Program-made: the position numbers and the translations under genes
DNA from: Branchiostoma floridae
Lineage: Eukaryota; Chordata; Leptocardii; Amphioxiformes; Branchiostomatidae
NCBI RefSeq assembly: GCF_000003815.2
Contig: NC_049991.1
Location: 16,910,776 to 16,974,775, forward strand
DNA: 64,000 nucleotides
Direction: 5' to 3'
The notes under the pieces: model-generated
What the model saw: only the letters and a program-made list of their open reading frames with translations
Told to the model about the DNA's origin: nothing
Database searches by the model: none
In this document: positions 43,928 through 56,063 of the stretch, in pieces
Layout: each line of letters starts with the position of its first letter
Position numbering within the stretch: position 1 is the first letter of the stretch

Positions 43928-46900
43928 TTAGTAGGCGGGAGCCTGGTAGTCGGGCTGGGGCTGGTTTCCCGGGTCCTGGAAGGGCTGCTGCTGGTAGCCA
44001 GGGTCCTGGCCCGGCTCGGGGTACGCTGGGTATGGAGAAGCGCCGGGGATCTGGGGGTCGGGCTCGTAGCTGGGGGCGAAGGCCTGGTCCCAACCCTGCT
44101 GGTAGCGCCTGATGGCCAGGAACGTCAGCCCGGACTAGGGAGGCAAAATTGGTACATTTTATTTATTCTTCTTCTTCAAAAACATTTCATTGAAAACATG
44201 CAAGGGTAAAAATACCACAATCCTGTCACAATGTTTCCATACTGATCACTATGTTGGTAGCGCCTGACAGCCAGGAACGTCAGCCCGGACTAGGGAGGCA
44301 AAATTGGTACTGTTTGTTCTTCCATTCTTCAAAAACATTTCATTCATCAACATGCAAGGGTAACGATACCACAACCCTGTCACAATTTTTCAAAACAGAA
44401 CACATATCAACTAGGCTTAGGCCTACATCACATTTCCAAACCGAGGCCCGGTCAGGCAGCTTTAGGGGGGAAAAAGTATGATATAAAGTACACCAAACTA
44501 TCAAGACATAAAGAGAATAGTCATGTTTAGGGGTGGGAACCGGTTCAGGTCCAGGTCCGTTTCATGTCCAAGTCCGGACCTGAACCTGGACCTAAATCGG
44601 TATGTGAAAACTTGTGAATGGACGATACTCAAAACAATGGTTCATTTAGTTACAAAGAAATATAATCGACTTCCACTGCCATTTTAAAATCCTACAAGGT
44701 TAACTGCCTCTGTAAGATTGACTGTAAAATATGGTAGAAATGACTATAAACTCTACTCTACTTCGCTCTTGGTATTTTCTTCGACCAGTAAGCCCCCAAA
44801 TGTTTGAATGCCTGATTATATAATCTGTTCATTTTCCTATCGGTCCAACATCCGGTCCACCCAATTTTTTAAGGTCCGTTTTTATCGGACCGGTTTAGTA
44901 AGAAAAACCAGTTTGGTACCCACCCCAAGTCATGTTCATTATTTGATTATATTTCTTCATATACAGTTCTATTTTTCGTTTCCACAAACAGCCCGGCCAG
45001 GCCCCGGTTTGGAAATGTGACGTTAGCCTTACTTAGTTATGAGCAAAGTTTGTTTGCCCAAAGCTACCCACAATACCACGCATCTCCCAACATGCACTGG
45101 GACCTGACTTACCCAGGAGATGATGGAGAAGAAGCTGAACGCGATGGCGGCCTGGGCTGTGCTGTAGTCATGGAAACCCATGGTGTTCAACCAATCAGAG
45201 GTCGTCTTGCGCCACATGTCGGTCAGGTAACAGAATCCGACAAACCACAGGAAGGTCCAAAAGCCTGAAGGGAAGGGGGAAGTAGCATCTAATTCTTGTC
45301 GATGAAGGTTAGACATCATAGAATCTAGGTAATAATACACGTCAAAAAGCAGTTACTCAAGCAACTGGATATGACTTTGGAAACGACCAGACATCAGTGT
45401 CACTAACAAAAGTGGATGTTAACTGAAACATCTGATCGTTTCCAAAATCATAACCGTTTTGTTTCTTTTCGGCATATAATATAATTCTTCATTTGCTAAC
45501 GGTAAGTAAATAAATTTAGCAACTTTCACGATCACTAGTCAACCTTTGAAAATTTATCATCGGAAGTATTTCATCAATAACCATTTAAGACATGATGTTT
45601 GCTCTCACATTTAGAATTCTAATTTTAAAAACACCTTTCTCCCAAACCACTTAGATTGGCGACAGCAATATAAAATTGATTTACAGTAAGTATACGACAA
45701 AACACGAGAAAATACAGCCATCTTCAACAAAGTGCTTACCCGAGAACACCATGTCCCCTATCACAATGTACCTACCCGAGAACACCATGTCCCCTATCAC
45801 AATGTACCTACCCGAGAACACCATGTCCCCTATCACAATGTACCTACCCGAGAACACCATGTCCCCTATCACAATGTACCTACCCGAGAACACCATGTCC
45901 CCTATCACAATGTACCTACCCGAGAACACCATGTCCCCTATCACAATGTACCTACCCGAGAACACCATGTCCCCTATCACAATGTACCTACCCGAGAACA
46001 CCATGTCCCCTATCACAATGTACCTACCCGAGAACACCATGTCCCCTATCACAATGTACCTACCCGAGAACACCATGTCCCCTATCACAATGTACCTACC
46101 CGAGAACACCATGTCCCCTATCACAATGTACCTACCCGAGAACACCATGTCCCTTATCACAATGTACCTACCCGAGAACACCATGTCCCCTATCACAATG
46201 TACTTGCGCTGCTGGACGCTGCTGAAGTTGTCGAACATGGCGTCGACACAGATGAACAGGACGCACGCCAGGAAAGCGATAACACCGATGCCGATCCCGT
46301 AGTGGCAGGCATTCGTATCGTTGTTGTAGATACACGAGTTTTTGATATAGCCAACGGAAGAGATGCAGCCAAACACGATAATGGAAAACACCTGAAGGAA
46401 AGGGAAAATTCGATCAGTTAAGGTTATACATATTAATACATTCAAAACTATTAATACTTTCAACTTGATTCTGAGTCATGTTCAGATGCTAAATTCTACT
46501 TCTTCTTCGTCATGTCATCACTAAACTTTCCTGCTCCAATACTAAATTCTACTGATTCAGAAGTATTTGAGAAATCAGATTGTGATTCTGTATCCATCTG
46601 TGTCCATGAACCAATAAAAGGTTCTTTGCAGTTGTAAATTGCACAGTTAGATGACAGTAACCACAGAAAATCTGGCACAATGTGACTTGCACAAATGGAT
46701 TGGACTTTGTCAATGGCAAATGAAACTTATTAAAACACATGAAATCTTTGGTACAGGCTATATTGAGAATGACATGCTTCCAAATTTTATGCTTGCCTTA
46801 CAGTTACCACCTCCAAGGGTAAATAAAAAAAACAATAATCCTAGATCTATAGCGACCCTATTTTTTCAGGACTGAAACAGGAAACACAACATTTTTTTCC

Positions 46901-48826
46901 TCGGCCTCTTCATGCTATTCCAAATCACACCATACCTATTTGTAACTATAGTAAAGAATGAAGCTCTGATAATTAATTAAGGCAAAAGCTGCATACATTG
47001 GATTTTCATATGTCTTTGTCTTTGTAACCAAAGACATATGAAAATCCAATATATGCTGTTTTCTTTCTAATTGTCAGTATTGTTGTATTAAATTGTCAGT
47101 ATTGTCTAGCATCAAATTATAATTGTTGGTCACCCAAGGATATTAGAAGGCCAAGATAAAGGTCCATCTATACACATGTGCACACAAACTACCTTGCTGT
47201 CCCAATACAGGCCAAATGGAGATGGACACTTTGATTGCTGGCCTCCAATCGTGTTCCGTTGAGGGTAATATTTGGGTATCGATTTGTTCTGTGCCAGGAG
47301 TGGTTTTGAATGGGGGCTGAAAACGCGTAAATTGGCGAGCCGACAAGAGGAAAATTGCCCCGTAAATTGGTTCCTTTCGGACATGCACATGTGCACTTGG
47401 GCGGGAATGGGTCGTTGCGGTTCTAATTGCAATCAGATACACATACATGTAGCAATGTTGGGGATAGCGGCTTATTTATTGGACTCACACCACCTGCAAG
47501 GTGGCCGTGAAAATTCGTTAGGGGACTTAATTTCGTGGTAGAAGGAGAAATGAGGCGTTCAACAGTTCAAGGTATTTTGAGTCTTCCACTGACATAGTCA
47601 GGTAGCACAGTATGTGTAAGTGGTGACACAATTTCTATCATAAATGTATTTTGCAATTTGCTGTCCTCCATGACAATTTTGGTATTATAATATAATATAA
47701 ACAACTTAAGATATGCAACAATATAATTTATATTGTTGCATATCTTAATTTGTTTTTTGTCTATAGTATCTATAAATAAGAACAGTTATTATTATCATTA
47801 TTATTATTATTATCTTAACCCTTCTTCTGTTGGGGTAGCCTTTAGTGTGTATGGATAGTATATAGATTTTGAGTTAGAAATTAGAGCATCGATCATTCAG
47901 CCTATTTGTTACCATATGTTATCACTTATTCATAATCATATAGCGATGTCAGTGCTTCTGTTGTGTAAACTACCCAACCTGAAAAAATGACCAGTTCCAG
48001 TATAAATATTTAAGTTTTAACAAGGTATGTAGATGTTGTAACAGGTTCTGTTTGACTGTAAACAGGAACTTTACATACCCAACCCTGATATCACATCTAT
48101 TTCTGTTCAGTCCTTGTCTAGACTATAGTCCAGTACAGCACTTGTATAATTGAAATTTGGTCGTGCATGTGTGATAGTACTTGAAATGTTCCTACATTTC
48201 TAAAAAAAAATGCACTTCTAAGTTCTGATGATTTAATACCTGCTTTATGAATGTCTGTATTGAATTTTTGCTATGTAAATATGGGAGGAACATTGGCTTC
48301 TGCTTTGGTGACTTGAATGTTCAAATTGAATATATTTTAGTAGAAACAATTTGATATAGAAAAATCTGTAAGTGTAGAACTACATTGCATTATGTGCTCA
48401 ATTGTGTATTCAAATTTGACTTTTATACAAACACTGATCATGATTCTTAACAACATGCCAGATAGAGGAATTCCGGTTGACTAGCTTGTCATACAGATAC
48501 TGAACAGGTCATATACATTCGCAAACAAGCGAGGCCTGTTGAATGACCAACAGTACAGCATTAACATTAAACAATCACAGTCAATAACATATATGAATGC
48601 TAGCTAGCAGGTGCTGTACAGAAAAATTACTGTAACTAACCTCCTTGCTGTAACAGAAAATGCCTCAGAATAAATGAGATGCGCCTTTTGGATCTGCAAG
48701 GCAGGACTGTCTCCAGCTCTGAATTTGTTTCTATCCAACTCATTGTTTGAGAGCCCATATTGTTGATTTTCCTTGTTATATTTCAGCCATACATAGTATG
48801 GTGAAATATATTGTATTCGTAATGTT

Positions 48827-48857
<31 letters not shown>

Positions 48858-51800
48858 CCTGTCAAATCTTCAAAGTGATTCATCTCCGCCGTTCCTGGAC
48901 CGAATGACCTGAAATTCGGCACAGGGGTAGAGTGGGCCAATACCTTGATGCTTTTTTCCCATTTTTTTCATATCTGCCTCTAAAATGATTTTATTGAGAT
49001 TTTTTGGTCAATTTTAGACCAAAACTGTATATATTGGCCCCTGTACCCTGGTATTACAACCAAATGAGCTGAAATTTGACAGAGATGTGCCTTGATAATG
49101 CCCCCATATAAATTCGATAACACTTTTGGTGTACAGTACAACAAAATGCTTATTTTTGTGATTTTTTGACCAATTTTTGACCAAAAAAGGACACTTTTGG
49201 CCCCTGTACCCTGGTATTACAACCAAATGAGCTAAAATTTGACAGAGATGTGCCTTGATAATGCCCTCATATAAATTCAATAACACTTTTGGTGTACAGT
49301 GCAACAAAATGCTTATTTTTGCGATTTTTTGACCAATTTTTGACCCAAAAAAGAACACTTTTGGCTCCTGTACCTTGGTATTGCAACCGAATGAGCTGAA
49401 ATTTGACACAGATGTGCCTTGATAATCCCTTCATATAAATTCAATAACACTTTTGGTGTACAGTGCAACAAAATGCTTATTTTTGCGATTTTTGGCCAAT
49501 TTTTGACCAAAAAAGGACACTTTTGGCTCCTGTACCCTGGTATTACAATTAAATGACCTGAAATTTGGTATAGATAGGCATTAGATACTTGGTAACAAGA
49601 TTCAAGTAAAATTTTTGACATAAACAACTTTAAAATGATTAATTTTGGCACTTTTCTGTGGGGAAATTTGTTTTCTTTTGGCCTCCTGACGTGACCTTCC
49701 GTGACCCCGCACAGAGCCACACCTGTGCGCGTCAGCCGGAGAGTTAATTGAATCAAAGACCTAGCCAATCAGCGAAGAGGAGGCCAAAGGCTAATTAATA
49801 TTCATAAGCGGGGCCTCATGATCTCGTATATAGCAGTGTTCCTGCCAGGGGGAGCGAAGCCCGCCTAAGGCTCTCGCATTTTAGACTATTCAGAAGGCTT
49901 TATATTGTATCAGTTCTTAGGGGCATATCTATGATAATCGCAGCAGTCACTTAACTTCTCTTCAGGAGTTTAGCGTAACACTATTTCAGGTCAAACCGTC
50001 AAAGGCAACTAAAAACAAACTTTAACGTTACTGAGTTCAACAGTACTTATAACTTGTTATCCGAAGTTGAAACGCTAGCGATGGTATTTTCGCTGCGCTG
50101 TTAGCTCCGTGCGACTGTTGTTGACGGTCTTATAACGGTATATTTTGCACCCCTGTACCCTGGTATGAGTAACATTTGGTATAGATAGGCATAAGATAGT
50201 TGGTAAAATGATCCAAGTAAAATTTTTGGCATAAAGTACTGTAAAAGGCTTAATTACAGCACTTTTTTTAGGGGAAATTGGTTTTCTTTCGTTCTCCATG
50301 CCATGACCTTTCGGACGTTCACCCCACAGAGCCGACATCTGCACCTGCGTCTAGCCGGCAGGATGAGTTAATTCAATTAATGGTTCAGCCAATCAGCAAA
50401 GAGGAAAGCAAAGGCTAATTGATATTCATGAGCGGGACCACACAATACGTTAACTTGAAGACTCAGGCCGTACAGACTTCTCGCCAGGATTTTTTCAAAG
50501 CGTCGGACAGGGGTCCGGGGGCCGCCAAATGTCCCTGGCGGGGTCCAGGGGCAGGGCCACTGTGGGGGGGAACCAGGTGGGCGAAGCTCCCCCGGAAGCT
50601 CTTGCATTTTAGACTATTGAGAAGGCTTCTTTTATCAGTTTTTTTAGGGCCATATCTACGATAATCGTAGCAGTCACTTACTTCTCTTCAGCAGTTTGAC
50701 TTTAAAATATTTCTAAAAGCTTCAAAGACAACTAAAACCTCATTAACAACAAACTTTACTTAGCTCAACAGTATACAAAAATATTGCACGGGTTGCCATC
50801 CTTAGTTGAAACGCTTATTTATAGCGCTAGTATCTTCGCTGCGCCGTTAGCCGCCGTGCGACTTTTGTTGACGGTCTGATATCCCTACGTCGCCGCCTTG
50901 CTGATATTCCCACGGACATGTTTCAAGAAAAATACCCAGCAAAAAACGCTGTTCTGCGTCAAATTCTATTCTATAAAACATGTGGGACTCAGTGTTACAG
51001 TCTAAATATTTTGTAGAAGCACCGCTGTAGGAAAGAAGGTCCAAGCAATGTAAAACATCATGTAGCATGAAGTTCGCTGTTAACTGGCACACAGCACATG
51101 ACTGTTTGAAACTCTAAGTCTAATCAACAGATATAGCCGGCGGTCCTTTGATGAAGTCGGCGAAAGGTGCGTTAGTTAGAAAATCTGTGTTTAGTTTTGA
51201 TACGTAATTATAAGTTAGACAGTGGCGAGAATGATTATTTTCTCATCAATATTTCTCTTCAGAATTATTTGAACTTAATTGTACATCTAAACAATTGGCT
51301 TACCTGTGCAATGTTTATATGATTAATGATCAGTGTACTGAAATCATGTGTAACGTATGGCTCCTAGTCAATAGATCAGCATTTTCTCTATAGTGACCAC
51401 CTGTCTATAGTGGCCACATTTCTATCACTGGACTGGAACTTGCGAAAACTGCTGTATTTTCTCCAGAGCAAATGTATGTGTTCCTAGTGCTGTTGTTGTT
51501 TGACATAAACTTTGAACATTTAAATTGTAAGTAACTTTAAACTGCCAGAGCTTCAGCCCAATAAAACACTCTCAGCGCCAGGGTATGAACAGACTGACCG
51601 GACAGACGAAAATAAATCCTCGAACAAGGTTCAATCGTATCTTCCGGGTCTGGCAGGAAGTTATTAAACTAAAATAAGAATAGGCTCGATGGCTGATTGC
51701 ATACAAAGTAAAACAGTTTAACAGTTTTACAGCTTGAAGAAAACAAACGCTCCTACAGTACCTGCACCTGCTTGATAATTATTAAATCGTATGCCCTACT

Positions 51801-54800
51801 TGAATAAAAAAAGTTCACTGCAATAATAAATGTACCCACATCACAAGGAGCTTATACTTTTTTAAACTTACACCTAGTTATATTACTGAAAATTGTTAAT
51901 GACATTACATGAAGTCATTCAGCAATTTTCAGTCATGATGAAAATTTTCTGAATGGAAGGTGTGATTATTGTCATTTTCTGAAAAATAGAAGCAAGCTCT
52001 GTTTTTACCTGGAATCAATTCACAATACCAGTCCACTTTGGGGGATAATGTACTGTTAAGAGGATGTTCCATTTTGCGCAGGGGTGATTTGGAACAGTCC
52101 AATGTTGCGTGGGAAGGGGTATGGCTGAAATATGCTGTATTTGCTCTTAAGCAAATGTCGGCCTTTCTAGTTAAATATGCCATCTTATGCCTGTGAAAAT
52201 ACATTCTTAACAATTTTATGTCATGATGTGGTTAATATTTTTCGGACGGATGGGGTAATGTTTTCTGTCTCAACAAGCAAAGTTCCGTCCTTGCTGCAAT
52301 GGCTCCGTGAAATATGTGTACAAAAACCAATACGAGTAACAAAGGCCAATGTGACCTTTCCATTGTAATCCTGTTGGGTAAAGACTTAATTGTTCCAGTG
52401 GCCCTGATCATCCCAGTCCCACAGGGAGCGGTTACCAGGTTTGGGGTAATCTGATACTACTTACTGGGGGTGTGATGACACCGGGAAATTAGATTACTTC
52501 ATGGCAAATTATGCTATAGGATATCTCATTTGCGCATCTTCAATTTCGCTATGTTTTGTTTTTGAGAAAGCTACAAATACTGGGTGGTTCTTGAGAAGTA
52601 TCAGAGAAAAATTTTGTAACTGTTTGCAGATTTGGGAATCTAGAATGTCCTGTACTCTTGACTTCTGTAAAATACTTTATCAGTTTATGACAAATTATTA
52701 TGCATGTTCTTTCAACGGAAGGTCACGATGGTGAATTTCTGGCTTGTTTTTCTTATTACCGGTAGGCATGAGAGGTAAGTGGTAATAATTCATCACTGGG
52801 ATACCTTACAACTGTTTACAGGTTGAGTAATACAACAATGATGCAATCTTGACCTCAGTGAAATACTAAAAATACAAATGATACTGCAATATTGTTATTT
52901 TACAGTCACATGATGAATTTTTTATCTTATCTTTATTTTTGTTTCTTATCAGACAGTAACATTACAACGCCCTGAGTGGTGATCATTTATTACAGGGATT
53001 TTACCTGTTTTTGCATGATCAGTTCTAAAAGACTCAAGAACAAATACATGTAGGTCCCAAAATGTAGTAAGTTTATTGTTATTATGATGAACTTTCTTCC
53101 TTTCTTTTACATATAATATACAATACCAGACAGATACAACTTCTGAATGGTAATATTATAGAAAAACATGATCATTATTATATGTACATCTATTTGTAAC
53201 CATTTGCAGGTTCAGTCATATAAAATGATGTACTGTTGACCTGTGCAATATGCACCTCTGGCAGGTCCTATGTATTATGAATGGTACGGCCACCAAGGAC
53301 AAAAGGTGACTGGTGTAACGTTTACTAATCCATCAGAATGGGCAGGACACAGGCAAGGAGCAGAATAAACCTTCCAGTTAGAATATACATACATAATCAT
53401 ACATATAGTAAACATAAATGTACGCATGAACCTATACATTTCAAATGTACAGGTGCATGCGTACATATGTATTTACAATATGTATTGGGAATTACACTGT
53501 GTATGCAAAAGAAAATTGAATCAAAATAGATAATGTACTTTGACATAAACCGTTTCAAATTCACTCAATTGTAACTTCTTTTGATCTATACTGAATTGTA
53601 CGTAGTTATAATCATATACTCCTTTGATTCAAACTGAATTGTAAGACGTTACAATGTCACTGCGGTAAGGTCATTAACATATCAAACATGCACAAAATTC
53701 AGTTTGCAGGTGAAGATATTGAATTGTAGATAGGCCGATCCACTGCTAAAAGCTAATTTTCTGTCAAAGTTGACCAGAGGTACATTTAGCAGTACCAGCT
53801 ACAGCAGTGTCATTCAAGTCAACTTACAAATCATATCATATCTTGGCCTCATATCTCATACTACTGACTGATTTTGGTACTTCTCTTGCTTACAATTTAT
53901 ATTGTGTATAATATAAATGACCTAGGAAGGCATTATAAAGAAACCAATTTGGTTTCGATTTATCAACATTTCAAATATTTGCAGAAGCCAGTGATGTATG
54001 TTGTTTATACAGCAACATGATGAAACCAAGGAATGCCGTACCATTAGAGATATGACTAAAAGGCTTCTGATATTGAGTGATGCTTGTGAGTCACAGTGTT
54101 ATAAACATGGAGTCATACAAGCAAATGATTATTACCGAGGCCCAGTGTCCTTAAAATGGCTAAAACTGGAATACGTGTGTTGTAAATAATTTTTTTATAG
54201 CTACAGTAAAAGATAAACAGTGCTAGCATTCTTTTAGCTTCCCCTGCATGTTTCCTGACTGATATCAATATTAACAATAGTTACTAAGCATATCTGTACC
54301 AATTTATTTTTCTAATGGTTTGCTCTCTAGCAGATCTTACCATTCCATCTTCCTTGTGTTGAAATCGTCTTAACATAGTGGCTTACAAGTACACATTACA
54401 GATGATTTGTAAGCGATGGCAACATAATGCACGATAGTCTTTGTTCTTTTCAAAACAAAAATGACTGTATTCTCATGTCCGTTTCTCCCTGAAGAAACAA
54501 CAACAACAACAACTTATTTTAAAGAGTGAGAAATATAATGTAAACTGGGAGTGACATAGTCTAACTACCGGTAAGAAGGAGTGGCCCCAGCAATACTAGT
54601 ACTACACTACATGTAATGTCACCTCCTCGGGCGCCCAAACCTTAACGTCCTAGCGTGACCTAACGTTTGTCAACATCACACCCTAACCTGAGACGACAAA
54701 GAATGTCGGCCAGCCAGCCTCCCACACTGGCGAAACAGTGCAAACATTACATGATGTTAACGTTATAACTGGATAGTGAATTTTGAATGTAGTTGGCAAA

Positions 54801-55711
54801 GACTCCCTATCTTTTAGGTTTAGTTAGTTACACCAACTTGACCAAGGAGCTTTTATATAAAAGCTCCTTGGTTACACTCCATTTCATTTAGCCTCTGTTT
54901 TCTTTCATGTGCCAATTAGATTAGAGTATGTAGCACTAATTGTAGTATTTGCTTGATTGATTAAGAGTTGTGAGAGGGAGAGCACACCCTCTACCCTCCA
55001 CACAGCGTGATAACAGCGGAGTGATGTGCCAGAGCCTTGTGACTCACACCCTTCCACAACGTCATGTGACTCTCCTATTATCAGCTGGCCGATTTTCCGT
55101 CCAACATTACGAACACATCAGTAATACACCGCGCCGCAAAATCTCGATATAAACATCAATCGTGCCACAGATTACGATATATTTCCTCGCCGTTGGGGGT
55201 TATAGGTCCCAAGGGACGTCCTTTTTGCGTCAGAATAGAAAATTGCGTTCACCTTTCTCACATGACATGGTATTGAAAAGGGATCTCCCTGTGAATAATT
55301 TCACAGGTGCACCCCGCCCTCCCATACTGTTCGTAGTGGCTAACAGCGCACTCTGCGCTAACTACAGATAAATATCGTAGAATTTTGAATAATATATTCC
55401 CAGTTGTCTCTCGTGAAGGCAGTTAACTTTAATGTTATCAACAGCACACCCGGAAAATGGGCCGTAAAAATTACCTGCGAGAGCCGCAAGGGCGAATCTC
55501 GCGGTTGAAAAGAGACAAGGTTGTTGGACAAACTGCCCCTGCGCGCCGCTTAGAACAAGAGATATCGCCGCCACGTAACCTGCGGACAATCTAGGGAAGC
55601 TACACTTACCCAGGATATTATTCTGCAGATGACCTGGGGTCTCTTGATGAATTCTACGGGGTCGAAAGCCGCTCCCGCCTTGCCCGCTCCGTACGCACCG
55701 CCGCCGTCCAT
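43928..55711 (-). CDS. SYNGR: Synaptogyrin (four-TM MARVEL protein of synaptic-like vesicles)
   Basis: Four exons: 55711-55610, 46391-46172, 45264-45113 and 44134-43928; 226 residues. The start MDGGGAYGAGKAGAAFDP matches the vertebrate synaptogyrin N-terminus. Four hydrophobic segments follow: ICRIISWVFSIIVFGCI, GVIAFLACVLFICVDAMF, FWTFLWFVGFCYLTDMW and AAIAFSFFSIISW with GLTFLAI. The tail is cytosolic, rich in Pro, Gln and Tyr (PQPDYQAPAY and stop). Family members are vesicle membrane proteins that act in exocytosis and vesicle biogenesis. Intron phases are 0, 1 and 0. An in-frame ATG seven codons upstream (MHSKSKM) exists but is less like the family. Exon 2 ends in a minisatellite with many donors; using the last donor (45740) would add 144 residues. 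Exon 4 has a partial duplicate at 44176-44289. Confidence 0.93.
44101..44410. repeat. Two-copy tandem duplication spanning the exon 4 acceptor of synaptogyrin
   Basis: 44101-44255 and 44256-44400 are direct copies offset by 155 bp, sharing the first ~34 nt of exon 4, the acceptor and intron sequence (AGGGAGGCAAAATTGGTAC, TTCAAAAACATTTCATT, ACATGCAAGGGTAA). Confidence 0.88.
44176..44289 (-). CDS. Candidate alternative last exon of synaptogyrin (duplicated exon 4 start)
   Basis: A 155-bp tandem duplication places a second CTAG acceptor and exon 4 start at 44289. It reads SGLTFLAVRRYQ like exon 4, then leaves homology (HSDQYGNIVTGLWYF) and stops after 37 codons (TGA 44178-44176). If used as a last exon it would remove the Pro/Gln/Tyr-rich tail. 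It may equally be a silent leftover. Confidence 0.4.
   Translation of the reverse strand, partial: SGLTFLAVRRYQHSDQYGNIVTGLWYFYPCMFSMKCF
44423..45027. mobile_element. Outer inverted-repeat element in synaptogyrin intron 3
   Basis: CATCACATTTCCAAACCGAG (from 44427) is mirrored by CGGTTTGGAAATGTGACG (45005-45022). A related end occurs alone near 29850-29912. A second MITE (44527-44927) is inserted inside. Confidence 0.6.
44527..44927. mobile_element. hAT-like MITE nested in the element above
   Basis: Ends TTAGGGGTGGGAACCGGTT and CAGTTTGGTACCCACCCCA form inverted repeats. The 8-bp sequence AGTCATGT flanks it on both sides (44519-44526, 44928-44935), the duplication size of hAT transposons. Only non-coding sequence inside (repeated TCCGGTCC-like motifs). 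Confidence 0.75.
45737..46204 (-). repeat. 36-bp minisatellite (13 copies) at the exon 2 / intron 2 edge of synaptogyrin
   Basis: Thirteen almost identical 36-bp units. On the minus strand each reads as the end of exon 2 (IVIGDMVFS) plus G and a GTAGGT donor; the last unit has GTAAGC instead. Being 12 codons long, read-through adds YIVIGDMVFSGR per unit without changing frame, and every donor is in phase 1. Only one unit, second from the exon side, carries a substitution (G to R). High identity suggests a young, unstable array. Confidence 0.95.
46997..47050. repeat. Hairpin with perfect 22-bp arms
   Basis: 46997-47018 and 47029-47050 are exact inverted copies separated by 10 bp. Complementarity continues imperfectly outward (GCTGCATAC against ATATGCTG). 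Confidence 0.9.
47706..47748. repeat. Near-perfect palindrome, 21-bp arms with one central base
   Basis: 47706-47726 and 47728-47748 are exact inverted copies around a single T at 47727. Confidence 0.9.
48780..49700. repeat. Interspersed repeat with ~150-bp tandem monomers (copy 2)
   Basis: Starts TTTCAGCCATACATA ... GGTGAAATATATTG and (TTTC)n as at 21777. At least three internal units share CTTTTGGCTCCTGTACC, CTGAAATTTG and GTACAACAAAATGCTTA. It merges on the right with a second repeat block. Confidence 0.75.
49540..50880. repeat. Tandem duplication of a ~600-bp repeat block
   Basis: Two diverged copies (about 49540-50140 and 50150-50880) share TTTGGTATAGATAGGCAT, CAGCCAATCAGC, GGCTAATT, TTCATGAGCGG-like, GCATTTTAGACTATT and GATAATCG motifs. 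CCAATCAG and a TATATAG sequence look promoter-like, but no transcript is apparent. Confidence 0.6.
52122..52172. repeat. Solo terminal segment of the monomeric repeat family
   Basis: TATGGCTGAAATATGCTG through GGCCTTTCTAGTT matches the right end of the copy at 21777-22910. Confidence 0.75.
54841..54872. repeat. Perfect 32-bp palindrome
   Basis: The segment equals its own reverse complement; left half ACCAAGGAGCTTTTAT. No spacer. Confidence 0.95.
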
Positions 55712-55955
55712 CTTGGATTTGCTGTGCATCATGGGAACGGACGCAACCAAACAAAAGATGTGCATTGCGTCATTGTCACAGGTGGTTTATAAAGTACACA
55801 TTGAAAGCGGCTTTTTTTTTGGCGACGAAAAATTCGGTGTTTTTATTGGCAACTTTTGAAATAAGGAAATTTGAGATAGCAGACTACGATGTCGTGAAAC
55901 ATACAGAAACTGCTGAGTTCCACCTGGCAGAATATACAGAAACTGCAGTGCGGAA

Positions 55956-56063
55956 ACACGCACACACACACGCACGCACATACACACACACAGAAACACA
56001 CACGTATGCATGCAAGCGCACACACACACACACTCACATACACACACTCAGACACACACACAT
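55956..56063. repeat. (CA)n-rich microsatellite
   Basis: Interrupted CACA/CGCA/TACA tract of about 110 bp upstream of the synaptogyrin start. Confidence 0.9.

Larger units (their letters stand above)
46392..55609. other. Synaptogyrin intron 1 (9.2 kb), repeat-rich
   Basis: Contains palindromes (46997-47050, 47706-47748, 54841-54872), copy 2 of the monomeric repeat (48780-49700), a duplicated promoter-like or repeat block (49540-50880) and a solo end of the monomeric repeat (52122-52172). No nested gene is recognised. Confidence 0.8.

Noticed and set aside
43866-44093. Proline/arginine-rich 75-residue minus-strand frame
   Set aside because: Wrong frame of synaptogyrin exon 4; the family-like tail (PQPDYQAPAY and stop) is in another frame.
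45737-46204. CRISPR-like array
   Set aside because: There are no spacers; the units are continuous tandem copies in a eukaryotic gene.
45676-46421. Plus-strand repeat proteins of 208-229 residues
   Set aside because: Antisense translation of the 36-bp minisatellite; the unit length divisible by three keeps all frames open.
49740-49860. snRNA or tRNA gene near the CCAAT and TATA-like motifs
   Set aside because: No recognisable RNA body follows, and the block is a duplicated repeat.
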